DNA from: Gnetum montanum
Lineage: Eukaryota > Streptophyta > Gnetopsida > Gnetales > Gnetaceae
DNA: 64,000 nucleotides
Assembly: GCA_015680685.1 (NCBI GenBank)
Contig: MNCI01036172.1
Span: 33,237 to 97,236, forward strand
Direction: 5' to 3'
Below, in pieces: positions 48,840 to 59,928 of the stretch. The notes below the pieces were generated by a model, which had not been told where the DNA came from, did not search any database, and worked only from the letters and a program-made list of their open reading frames with translations. The position numbers were made by a program, and so were the translations under genes. Position 1 is the stretch's first letter. Each line of letters opens with the position of its first letter.

Positions 48840-50834
48840 CCCAACATTCAAGATTAACAAGTGTTTTTTATCCTTTTGTTTTACAATTTTTTATCCTTTT
48901 CTTATTTCTTGATATAAATTTTTCCTATCCTTTTCTACATTTTCAACATTTTTTTTTCATTCACTTTGTCAAGTAATCTCGCTTATGAATAAAACAATCA
49001 TGTAGTACATTGAGGTGAGGTTTTCTTTATGTTGTCAAGTCATAAGGGACTAATTGTTTAAATAGTGAGGCACCATCATCCATCTATCCATTCCATTAAT
49101 AAGAGGTTCTTGCTATGGTCATAATAATATTCTTTTCCATCACCAAAACTATGAATAAATTCGTAATCATTGTGCTTGGATCGAAAAGTGTAGAACCAAG
49201 GGGGGATGTGAAGGGTGTGACATGAAGGGGATTTGTGGATTCTCTTTGATCACTTTTGTAATAATATCATGTTGCTAAGGTTGTAATTATATCCTTGTAG
49301 ATCTAATGAAAAATGGGAGTAATAGTCCAATAAAAGGACACTAAATAAATTCTTGAGGGTCCCACTGGAAAGACATGTATCCATGCCTAAAGGTTGGCAA
49401 CTTCTCAAAATATCATCGAGAGAGAGAGAGAGAGAGGTGCCATGAATAAATTCCTCCCTTGGACAAAATGCCAAGTGATGCTACTCCTTGCAATTGTGGC
49501 AATCTTATGGTTGTCAAATGAAGTGATGAAATAATGTAATGTCACTAGAACATGGTATGAACTTAGTTTGAATCTTGGAAAGAATGGCTATTGATTACTT
49601 TAACCATTAATAACACACAAGGATTTATTATGCCTGTGGTAAGGCACCTCACACCCCGATTTCTGCAATCCCTTCTAACATCCATTTCCTCTCACTGTCT
49701 GAATGATTCTAACTTGTGGTTTTATGTAACATAGAGTTATTTTCTCAAATTGGTGGTTTTAACATGTGTGTTTTATTCAACAAGTATGCATTGCATTCAA
49801 CCACTTTGGTGCCTATGGACATTTTTAGGTGTGGTTATACAAGGGCATTCAAGGCTAAAGCTTGCTTTGGGGAGGATCCACATGTATAACTATTATGACT
49901 TGTACTCGTTTAACACAACCACATCATCTTTAACCTTCCAAGTGCCTAACATGATAAACTCAATATCTTCCCTTATCAGAACCAATCTGTTCTACAATGT
50001 GGATCTAATATCCCTTTTTCTTGCATCTTCCAAAGCTTTTAATGTTTGTGATTTCATCTTCTAACACTTTTGGTGCCTCCATATAAATTTTCACTTACCC
50101 TAGAATTTTGGATTTGACCTGAAACCCTTCCATCTATCATAGAGCTTTATTTTCCATGCTAACTACACTCATAATATGCAAATTCAAGCACCTCGATATT
50201 AGCTACCTGATATTGGTTCAGACTCAACATCAGGTACCCGATATTGGGTATGTGATATCGAGTCCATAAAAATTATATATAGGACCCTCGTGGTGCTCCA
50301 AAATCCATTATCATTATTTGTAGCTAGGGGAGTTTTTAAATGTTTCTCTTGCAACTAAGGACTCAGTGCAATCAACTCCCACTTATGATATTTTGCTCCA
50401 TAACACTTTCATTTTTGTGGTTTTTGAACCTATTTGAACCCGAAGTGTTCAATTTAGTTGGGGGAGGGTGTTTATGTGGAAAAATTGCACTGACTTTGCA
50501 AAATTTGCTATCACCCAAAAGGTATTATAAGGGTAAGAATGTTAAAAATCTCAAGTATTTTAATGAATAATCAATTGTATGAATGCCAGACCCTTTAATT
50601 TTCTCACCTAAGGGACCATAACTATCATGATAAGGCATACATAGGGAAATAGAGGCCAATTGTGAAGGGTCATGAAAGAAGATTAACACTTTTTGGGCAC
50701 TTTTCTGAAAATTTTTCTAACTCTACAATCATATGAGCTAAAAACTTAATAGAACTAAGGTCATGAGTAAGGTATAAACGTGTTAATGATAAATAAAAAC
50801 ACTTTGGTAACATCAAACCCTTGATTAATTGTAG
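48840..50834 (+). other. Non-coding region between gag and accessory ORF
   Basis: The T-rich start and the landmark GCTTTGGGGAGGAT (49861) match the 3' untranslated region of the other elements. A GA microsatellite lies at 49418-49436. At 50191-50283 there is an LTR-U3-like array (described separately). Confidence 0.6.
50191..50283 (+). promoter_or_regulatory. U3-like GATATC/GATATT array with TATA-like box
   Basis: Four GATATT or GATATC words spaced about 20-30 bases are followed by TTATATATAGG. This resembles the U3 segments of the LTRs. It lies about 550 bases upstream of the accessory ORF, so an internal promoter is possible. That role is inference. Confidence 0.35.
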
Positions 50835-53580
50835 ATGACCCCAAAAAGAGGAGGATAAGAAGGACCTTCGCAAGGTGTGGCCAAACATCTGAGAGGTGGT
50901 AGAGGCTGACTAGGAGAACAAGACCCACTAGTTGAACATGAAGAATAGGAGGCCTAGTCATTTAGTATTCATCAAGAGGCTCCTGCTATAGGGCAGTTGA
51001 TCCAAGAAGAGGTCGTAGAACCACAAGCTCCAGTGCAAGGACAATGCCTCACATTGTCCCAAGAATGCTGTGAAGTCATCTAGGAGAAATCCATGCTGAC
51101 CATGGTCATTGTGGAAATGAACTTCAGACTATTTATGACATTTTTCCTGGAGGCAACTTGAACTCAACTCTAGGCATCATCATTATGATACATCCTTTCA
51201 AAAAGTGGAGAATGGTACCTCGGTGAGATGTACTAATTTTGACATAACAAGGAAGAAGGCACCATAGTTAACATCAGCAAAGTCACTGTATCTTTTTCAA
51301 TCAAAGTAATTGCACAAGCTCTGAATCTACCAAATGTAGGGGCCAAGTTGGCACATCTATCCATAAGGTCCGATCCAGAAACTAGAAAGTTGTGGCTAAA
51401 ATGGACATACAATAAAGACAATAAGACATATAATGAGTTGACTCTATAATAGAGGACTTATTTTAAAATAAGCACATATCACCTCTTCCCAACTAAAGGG
51501 CTCAATAGAATCTCAACCTATGGGGCTAGGGGAAGTGTAACATTAATGGGCAAATACAATGTCAGTCTTCCCCAAATGTACTTCATGGAGAGCCAAAGGC
51601 GATTTGAAGAAAAGAAGGTACAGAAGCTAACACTTCCATTCCCTTGCCTGATCAAGAAGCTGTGCAAACATGTTGGGATCTTGAGATACACTTGATGACA
51701 TTCTCAGGAGGGCTCAAAATGCTTCTTTTGTTGAGTTGCTTAAACCTGTAGCACCAAAGAAAGACATTGGTGAAGAACAATAAATAGAAAAGGAGCCAAA
51801 ACTAAAAAAGTAAATAGATTAGGAACCCAAGCAAGTTCCACCACCATTGCCACAAGATTACCGGCCCGCAATGAGCCATCTGTAGCGCATTACTAAAACT
51901 CTCAATTGGGGAAGTAGGGATGAATCAAACCTCTTCCAAGTTATCAATGATGCTGTGTAGCCCACCATTTCTATCGATCCATCAAGGGGATAGATTTCTT
52001 TACAATCAAGAAGAGAAGCCCAATGTTCATAGCAAATCTCTAGTAATGCTGCATCTTTTCAAGTAATGCTCGAAACAAGAGAAGGTGCTACCATCGTGGT
52101 CATGTAGCACCAAGATGCAACTGGTGTAGTAGAGGTAATAACATATCACATTAAAGAATCCTTTAATATGCCTATGGTGCCCCCAGTGGACTTGACTAGG
52201 ACTAGAGATGTCCAAATGCTAGTTGGAACTTCAATGACTCCTGCGGCCCATGAGGATGTACTTGATAGATTGCTGCAAATGGGACAAGTGATGACCACTC
52301 TTTTTGACATCCCTAGTGATGTCATTGTAGTTCGGTTAGACCTCATCATCACAAAGGGGAAGCTAGTCATGGTAGAGACCAGGGTGGAGCATGTAAAAAT
52401 AAAAATGCATTAACTACAATAGGAGCTTGCTGCCCTAAGAGCTAAAAGACAAGACCCTACTCAATTTGTCATGCTTGATCAACTAGACCAATTCCAAATG
52501 AAGCAACTAAACCAATTGATCGAATAGAATAAAGCTACTAAGTAAGAGAAGCAGAAGGTTGCCTGAAATGCCTTAGTTGCTGAAACTCAAGCATATGCCC
52601 ATAAGAAGGCATTGACTGTCACATAATAAGAGAATAAGCAGTTTGTTGCTGATAATGCCAAGTTGACCATTGTTGAGAAATAGAAGAACATTTTGGAAGA
52701 AAGTGTACATTAATTAAGAGAACAACTAGTGAGGGTCAACCAAGATATCAATAGACTAGCTAGAGAAAATTGAACCCTCTCAATGAAGAAGGTGCATGCA
52801 ATACATCAAAAATCTGCAATTAAAATAAGTGCGTGGCAAAACGAGGCCAAGAAACATGAGAAGTTGAAGGAGCACTTCCAAGACCAAATCAACATCTACA
52901 AACAAATCAATGAAAAAGAAATCTAAATGGAAAAGGCCTTCATTAGTTCCATGTCAGTGCAGAATTCTTATTGGTAACCAATCTTGGATAGCTATGCCTT
53001 GGTCCATCAAGCACAAGTAAAGAACAAAGACCTATAGATTGAAGATTTAAAAGAGTACATGGCATTGGCTAACCTTCGATATGCCAACCTTGCAATGTTA
53101 ACAATAGGTTAGCTTAGAAACAAAATAGAGTAGCAAGTAGAGGCCACCTATGCATTATATGAAAAAAAGTTTGCAAACAGGAAAAATGCTCTATAGAAAC
53201 TCCACATGGAAAACTTAGAATTGGAGGTGATTAAGGCCTCCTACCATGACAAAAAGACGTAGCCTCAAACTTGGCTAGGAGATTAATGAGTCACCATGAA
53301 TTGAAAGAAAAGGCTAGGGCCTTTAAGGAGGAATGATGGTAGTTTGTAGCCTGGTACATGAAAGCAAACAAAATGTTTCTACAATTGTCGTGCTCATGGG
53401 ATGTACCGGTTCTAGCACACATCAGCACAGTAGCTTAGACATTACATGACCCAAGGATGGAGGAGGAAAAGTTGCATGCACTCTTGAACTGCTAAAAATT
53501 TAAAAGCTTGACGACAAGGGGAAGCGATGATGGAAGAGCCACCACCTCTAGGAACTACATGAGCTTCCCGAATTTTTTGT
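50835..53580 (+). pseudogene. Accessory (env-position) ORF of the Athila-like family
   Basis: This is a homologue of the reversed ORF at 14815-17519. It starts ATG 50835 (MTPKRGG), has a Gly/Arg-rich basic stretch, and a central globular part with NLPNVGAKLAHLSIRSD and GARGSVTLMGKYNV. It then has QRRFEEKK and TLPFPCLIKKLC. Its register shifts once between about 51700 and 52170. The tail of about 350 codons (52430-53300) is rich in E, K, Q and L with heptad-like spacing, so probably coiled coil. No transmembrane segment or signal peptide stands out, which argues against a classical envelope protein. Many stops make it non-functional. Function unknown. Confidence 0.65.
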
Positions 53581-53725
53581 AGAACACCACTGTGTGGCAT
53601 GAAAGAGTCAATTTGTGTATTTATTTAAGCTAGTCAATAATCCCATACCTTCCTAATCTGTTGTAAAGAACTTTTTCCTCATTTTGTTTAACTCGAGGAC
53701 GAGTTTTCATTTAGTCGTGGAGGTA

Positions 53726-54596
53726 TGATAAGTCATGTTTTGTAAGGCTATGATATCGGATATTCGATATCGAGGTTATGATGTCAGGTATCTGATATCG
53801 AGGCACAACCTTCGATGTCTCGCATCCAATATCACCCCTTCTGTGCTAGCCTATAAATACCACACTTGGGTGCATAATTGGAAGATAGATTTTAGATAGC
53901 ATTTTCATAGATTTTAGAGTAGTCAAAATTTTGTTTTCCAGTGCATGCCCGTAGTGTGATGTTAAGTGATTGTATGACATCCTTATTCAAGTGTGACATA
54001 TTTGGATGCGTTACGTGATCAGCAATAAAGATCAAGATTACTTTCATCACTGCAACATCCACTTAGGTTTGTTATTGCTTTTAATTGTTTACTGTTTTCC
54101 TTAGTTAATGTTTCCATTTATTACTCTTTATTATTGCTATCATTAAGTAGAATGAGTACAACTAATAGTGAGTGCTTAAGTGTAATTACTTGGTAGCCTA
54201 GTAGTGTATCATTTGGTATGCCCAGTGACATACACTTGGTAATCCTAGCGGTAGTTACGTGAAGTCTATAGTGTTTGCCGATGGTTAGGAATGGATACTC
54301 ATCACATGTGGGCTAGTTTAGATTTTACTTTCTATTGTTAATTAGATTAATTAATTTATCTCTTTATTATGATTAGGAGTAGCTTAGGGCTAGACAACAT
54401 CAATCATCATATGCCTCACTTTGGACTAAACCATATGTGATAAAGCTACTACTAATCCAAGTGGGAAGATAGTGAACTGCGATCAAGGCATAATGTTCTA
54501 GATGCACAACTAGTCCCATCCATAGAATTCAACCGGATCATGCATGAACGCTTGTGATTTGTATGGTTGGGTGTAGGGGTACCTTGCCACTCATTA
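53726..54596 (+). repeat. Athila-like 3' LTR (871 bp)
   Basis: This is the partner of 45296-46202. It follows the tract CGTGGAGGTA, carries the GATATC array at 53753-53835 and a TATAAATA box at about 53853, and ends CTCATTA. Confidence 0.9.
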
Positions 54597-55283
54597 ATAG
54601 CCATGTTGCATTGGGAATATTTGTGCATGAATGGAGATTATGTTATAGTAGTAGTGGTTAACAATTTGCATAATTATGGATTTATAATTGGATTTCAAAA
54701 AACTCTCAACATGATATGCAACATGTATAAAGCTAAGTTAGGAACTTTTTAGGTTGGCTTATGTGCAATCCTTGTATGAGCATTAAGAGGATTTTTTGCA
54801 AATTCCATAAGGAACCTTGGACTTAGTTAGCTCTATCATGATTTCTAGGTGAGACTCATATCTAGTTAGTTTAGGAAAAGAACATACATGAGCATTTCAT
54901 GGTCATACTTAGTAGGTTTCCTAACTAATAGGAGTAACTTGCAAGGATGTGATGGTTTCTACCATATAACTTGGGACTCAATGATCTTCTTACATGGACC
55001 ACATGATGCACAATAGGTTCAAAGATTACTTGGTAACACATACAATGAATGTTGTTATAAGATAATTATGTTGTCAATGGAAAGGATATTGTATGTTAAC
55101 TAGGCCATTATTGTTATCTTGTTATCTAGGCTAGGGTAATAGCCTTCAAGAAACTTGTTGGTTGAGCTGAGATTCCATTGTCATGGATAGTCAACCTAGG
55201 ATCAACTTAACATTGGACTAGATACCTAGGATACTCATATAGTAAAAATGTAATGTCACAATGATTAGATGTTGCATATTAAC
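54597..55283. other. Intergenic, nothing recognised
   Basis: AT-rich sequence between the Athila-like element and a solo LTR. No open frame has a familiar motif. Confidence 0.4.
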
Positions 55284-56381
55284 TGTTGAGGCCAACCTCA
55301 CCCATGCTAGGCATAGGGCCTTGTTTGAACAAGTTTAATATCACAAAAAATCGGAAGTCGTATAGTATTGACATGTCAAGCCCTCATGGTCTAAATTAAA
55401 TGTACTTTCATGGGCTTGAATAACCCATAAATTGTAAAATGCAATGTACCTGGTCAAAGAATGCAACTATCCAACACACATCCAACTCGTGCCAACTATC
55501 CATGGGACACATGTCGCTAGATCTGCTTTCCTCTCATCTCACAGCCGTTGATTCCATTCTTGAATTTTGTGCCTAAGCCCGGTCCAACCCTATAAATACC
55601 CTGTCAATTCACATAAACCATGGAGAAGCCAGAGTCTACAATGACCATTTTCTGTTCTGTTGGCAGGCAACACCGACAGCGGAGGCATTTTCGGCAGTAT
55701 TCTCTCTTCTACCAGCAGGCAGCAGAACATGGCAGGAGCATAAAACGCGCGGTGAACATCAACAACAGTTGCAGGCAGATTGTAGATGACAGTGTGCTTG
55801 CCCTACAGTAGCAATTATTGAACGACGATTTTCTGTTTTCTTAGACAGAAATAGACACGTTTTCTTTTCTTTTCTTTTTCTTTTCTACCCACGCAGCAGA
55901 GACCAATGCCCAACAGCGGTGGTGCCAACGCAGACACCATGAGGGGTGTCAGTAGAAGTCTCTTTTTCTATCTATAAAAAGAAACTTGGAAGAGACAGGT
56001 TGTATGCACATTGTTTTGTTCTTTATTTATTTGCTTTCAAACAACAGGACAAATTTTTCTCTCTGCCATCTCCAAGCGAAGAAGCAGCCGTGGTGGCAGA
56101 TAACTTTTACAGTTTTCAATATTATTATTTGCATTTTATTTTGAATTATTTATTGTACTCTTTTAAATTGCACAAATTATTTAACTTTTCAATATTCCTA
56201 TTAAATTTAAAGCTTTTAATATTTTGTTTAAAATATTGTTATTATTGTTTTGTCACATAGCCCTATCTAGCTGAGACTATTCCTGGGTTTCCGTACCCAT
56301 ACGGGAGGCACCCTAGGCGATAGTCTCCTAAAACGAGTTTTCACAGGTGTTGGCGGTGTGTCCAAAATTTACGCATCAACA
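55284..56381 (+). mobile_element. Solo LTR (1098 bp) with TTAAC target duplication
   Basis: It begins TGTTGAGG and ends GCATCAACA, giving perfect TGTTGA/TCAACA inverted ends, and is flanked on both sides by TTAAC. A TATA box (CTATAAATA, about 55590) lies a third of the way in. Pyrimidine-rich tracts follow at 55858-55886. There is no internal region, primer site or second LTR, so this is most simply the product of recombination between the two LTRs of one element. It is unlike the Athila LTRs of the window. Strand is assigned from the TATA position. Confidence 0.87.
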
Positions 56382-58179
56382 TTAACATTTGTATTTTAGT
56401 TGTGGTAGTCCATTCCAATCATTCCATCTAGGAGATGGCAAGGATGATTCATTTACTTGAAGAGTGTTAACTATTCATGCATGGTTGATGCATGCATATG
56501 GCATAGGGCATGGAATAGCAAAGTTGCACCTAGCTAGAGATTTGTCATTATCTCTAATTGTATTCCACGTTGTAAGATTAAATCCAAGTTTGTAAAAAAG
56601 TGAAAATGATATTTCTCATACGATGAAATTTAAACTTAACTCTTTAGTCAACTTGGTTTCAAGTTTTACAAAATATAAGTCAATTTAGAGATAGTAAACA
56701 AGTCTTTAACTAGGTGTGACTCCATAGCTATCTTACTTTTCTATCTATAGTATTGCTTCCAAACCATCTACATGCATAATTCATGTAGGAAGAGTTAGTG
56801 CACTCCAAGCAAACAAATCCTTCCTTATTGTCCCTTGGACAATATGACTGGAGTGTGCTACTATACTTGCAACACATTAATATGCATTCTCGAATCGTTG
56901 TGATGTCAAGATCTTACTAGCTGATTATCCTAAGTATCTATTCTAAAATTACGTGATCATAGGTTGACTACTCATGACAACGAAATTCCAACTTAATTGA
57001 TAAGACTCTTGAATGCCATTACCCTAGCTTGGTTGACAATATAACAACAATGTGCCATCTAACCTATAATCTTGTTTCTATCAACATCCTACTTGTCATA
57101 TAGTAGCATCTAATATATGTACTACAAAGTAACGTTTGAATCTACAACATAATGTAACCCATGTAGGAAGATCATTAAGGCTTGAATTGCATGGTAGGGG
57201 CCACCACATCATTGTCAACCGATCCTCTTAACTAGAAAACTTACAATAATCTTGAGGCCTAAGTCCATGTTTCTCTTAGACTAATTAGGTCTACATTTCA
57301 TATAAGAATCATTCCAAGAAACATGGCCAACGTGATAATAGAAACTTCAAGTTCAAGTCCCAATATGATTGTAGCCCCGAGATTTCTTGAGTGTCCAAGC
57401 ATGTGATTAGCTACACAATGGAAAGGTCATGACTTCAGTTTTATAAATCTTAGGGTGTACCTATGTTCCTAACCCCTTCACTTTGGTTAGGTGTTTTTGG
57501 ATATGGTTTCCTTTGATGCATTTGTCAAGTTGTTTTGTTTATGTTTGCTAATAGGTCGAAAGCATTATTTTGTTTCCTATGAATGAGCTTTATGTCTACC
57601 TTTTCTTAAGCACTTTTGTTGAACATGCTTGGTTGTCACTTCATCTAGTTTAATTTTATTTTTTATCTCTTTTTGCCAAGAATTTTCTTTCTGTTTATTA
57701 ATATTATAATCAACCTAACATTTCCGAGAAAAGAAAAGAAAAGAAAAAGAAAAACATGACACTTTAAAAAACATTATAAAGGAATTTAATGATCTTACAA
57801 TGCATATACCTGACTTTATCTGTTCTATCAAGAGTATTATATTGGCTCTATCTCATCGGAGTAAAAGGTTTTACCAAAAACGGAATCAGGGTGTATGATC
57901 GTCGTTGAAAGTGTTTCAAGCCAAACAGATTAACGGCGTTGGAGCAGCGATTCACGTTGTTTATGGGGCAGATGCAAATTCACAATGAATGTGGCAACTG
58001 GAGCAGCAAGGTCTGGTAATATCGTCTGACTGTCCCAAGGCGCAATGGAGCCTTTTATTCGAGGATGAAGGTTCAGAAAAGGAGATTTAACATACCGAAA
58101 TAGACTATATTCGCCCTGGTGCTGCTGCATTGTTCAGTTTTTCCCCAGTTTGAATTTGCCGCAGGGTCTTTTTTTCTCT
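56382..58179. other. Intergenic and probable promoter of the methyltransferase-like gene
   Basis: No gene or delimited element was found between 56382 and about 57900. The last 250 bases are richer in GC and presumably hold the leader and promoter of the gene starting at 58180. A GAAAA-type short repeat lies at 57727-57752. Confidence 0.4.
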
Positions 58180-59373
58180 ATGGCAGGTGCAGTCTATGCT
58201 TCTGCACCTTTGTACAGTGCTTTCTCTGCAACACCATCAACGCGTAGGCAGTCTGTCAATGGAGTATCTCTTAATTTTGTTTCTCGCGCAGCCGCTGGTC
58301 CGCTTTCTGTAAAACAGATGACAGCGAAGATGTCTTTTAAATCCCAGTCTGCTATGGGCTGCGTTGCTTCTTCAAACCTCAGTACTAGCAGAGGTATTTT
58401 CCTGCCCAGAGCATTAAACCCTTCCATGGATACGGGCTCTCCAGAGAGCCGGGAAAGTGGTCGAGAAGATTTTGATTCCAGTCCATTGCTTCCTAGGGTT
58501 TGGGAGATGAGTCCTCTGGAGATATCCAGGTGGGCAATAAAACCTGTACTAGTGTTGTGGGTTCTGAAGAAACTGATTCTAGCACTCTCAAATCCCCTCA
58601 CATATGTTTATGCCAGCTGGTCGCTGATTCTGTGGCCGTGGCCTACAGCAGTGATTTGGGGCATTCACTCCCTTTTCACAGTATACAAACTACGCAGAGG
58701 AGAAGATGTCAAGATATGGGAACAGCTTCTGATGCTTGGTGGTGCCCTCACATGGTTGCTTGTGGTTCCTGTAGCCCATGTCAATGGCTACATTGAAGGC
58801 TGGCCTGTGGCATTTTTCATTTTCTATTTCCTTTTCTTCCTGACAAACTTCCACATCAGATACAGTGTCTATGAGGATGTTACACCACCTGTTTTTGAAA
58901 ACAATAAGTGGAACCCCAGGCCTTCAAAATTAGCACAGGTTAGTTTTGTGGGTTCTGTTATTGTGGGTCATGTTCTTGCAGCCTTTGAGGGCCTGAGGTT
59001 GCCTGTGATTCCAGGCGGTTGGAACAATGTTCTTCCCTGTTTTTTGCTGTTTTGGGCACTCGCATGGCAGTATAATGCCACTTTCTATTTGGCCAAGTAT
59101 TCCAGGAAATTGGTTGAGCCTGTCGCAGTTGTCATGTTTGGTCCATACAGATGGGTCCGGCACCCCATCTACACCAGCTACATGCTTCTCTTTGCTTCGT
59201 ACTGTTGTGTGTTCCAGGCTTACAGAAGCCTGTTCATCATTTTGCTTGCCTGTGTTCTTTACTACGGGAAGAAAGCACAATTGGAGGAGGAGGTGTTGCA
59301 TGAGAGATTCAAGGATATTTATGGACAGTACAGGGAGAAAGTCAAGCACAAATTTTTCCCATTTGTTTACTGA
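58180..59373 (+). CDS. Plastid-targeted isoprenylcysteine/phospholipid methyltransferase-fold membrane protein
   Basis: This intronless frame of 397 codons starts at the first ATG (MAGAVYASAPLYSAF). The first 60-70 residues are rich in Ser, Ala, Thr and Arg with few acids, as expected of a chloroplast transit peptide. The remainder has about six to eight hydrophobic helices. Near the C-terminus GPYRWVRHPIYTSYM (residues 321-335) is followed by EEEVL (369-373) and FKDIYGQYREK. These are the RHP and Glu elements that bind S-adenosylmethionine in the ICMT/PEMT fold. Substrate cannot be told from sequence. By family it could methylate a prenylcysteine, a phospholipid or a small plastid metabolite. 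No disabling change is visible. An upstream in-frame TTG extension is not used as the start. Confidence 0.85.
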   Translation: MAGAVYASAPLYSAFSATPSTRRQSVNGVSLNFVSRAAAGPLSVKQMTAKMSFKSQSAMGCVASSNLSTSRGIFLPRALNPSMDTGSPESRESGREDFDSSPLLPRVWEMSPLEISRWAIKPVLVLWVLKKLILALSNPLTYVYASWSLILWPWPTAVIWGIHSLFTVYKLRRGEDVKIWEQLLMLGGALTWLLVVPVAHVNGYIEGWPVAFFIFYFLFFLTNFHIRYSVYEDVTPPVFENNKWNPRPSKLAQVSFVGSVIVGHVLAAFEGLRLPVIPGGWNNVLPCFLLFWALAWQYNATFYLAKYSRKLVEPVAVVMFGPYRWVRHPIYTSYMLLFASYCCVFQAYRSLFIILLACVLYYGKKAQLEEEVLHERFKDIYGQYREKVKHKFFPFVY

Positions 59374-59418
59374 GGAATTTCAGGGCTGCTGCGGTGATGA
59401 AGCATGAAATTTTAACAG
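59374..59418 (+). other. First 3'-UTR segment ending in a splice donor
   Basis: Forty-five bases after the stop, CAG-GTAAGT forms a near-perfect 5' splice site, with the intron starting at 59419. A plausible acceptor, TTCATGCAG, ends at 63388. Between them lie 3970 bases that include a LINE. Confidence 0.45.
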
Positions 59419-59928
59419 GTAAGTCTTTATTTACATGTGCGTCGATTTGTTTTATCTTGATGGCTTAATTTGGCGCATGCATTTACCCTACCTGTTGCAT
59501 CTGCTGTGTCTGCTGGAAAATACCTTTGATTTGTATTTCATGGAAATTTTAAGGATATTTGAGAAAGCCATTTATTCATGAAAGATTTGCCCATTTCATG
59601 TTTTTTGCATCGTTTGCTTTTCTTTTAGATAGCCATCGTTGTATATGCAAGCAATTGTGCGTATGATGTGTTTGTAACTTTGTATGAGTGTACAGTATAC
59701 ATATTTGAAAAATCCAGTATTTTTATGTACAACAGACACGGCTTGATGTTTATTTATTATTGACAAATCATACTGTAATGCACATTAAATAAGGATAAAG
59801 CTTTTGGTGCTGGCAGAGAGGAGGAGAATGTTTACCGCACCAAAGCCTTACATTTATCTTTTATTAAATTAACATTAATTCATAGATATTGGGTTTCTCT
59901 CTTTATTTTGCATTAAAAGTATGTCTTA

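Larger units (their letters stand above)
45296..54596 (+). mobile_element. Complete Athila-like Ty3/gypsy element, pol-less, with accessory ORF
   Basis: The LTRs of 907 and 871 bases have matching ends (TAATGAG/TGATAAG at the start, CTCATCA/CTCATTA at the end). They are flanked by GTAGC and ATAGC, a 5-bp target duplication with one G-to-A change. In order it has a decayed tRNA-Asp primer site, a gag-linker frame, an internal polypurine motif, 3' untranslated sequence, a U3-like motif array, an accessory ORF and a polypurine tract. Protease core, RT, RNase H and integrase are absent, so it needed proteins from a relative. It is older than the element at 17625, judging by the state of the primer site and the many stops. 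Confidence 0.9.

Noticed and set aside
49418-49436. GA repeat as a regulatory GAGA element
   Set aside because: A simple dinucleotide microsatellite in non-coding transposon DNA; no support for function.
50835-53580. Accessory ORF as a functional host gene
   Set aside because: It contains many stops and a frameshift, lies inside LTRs, and has a homologue within another element.
58194-58796. Additional frames at the methyltransferase-like gene
   Set aside because: They overlap a strong, domain-bearing frame and have no motif of their own.
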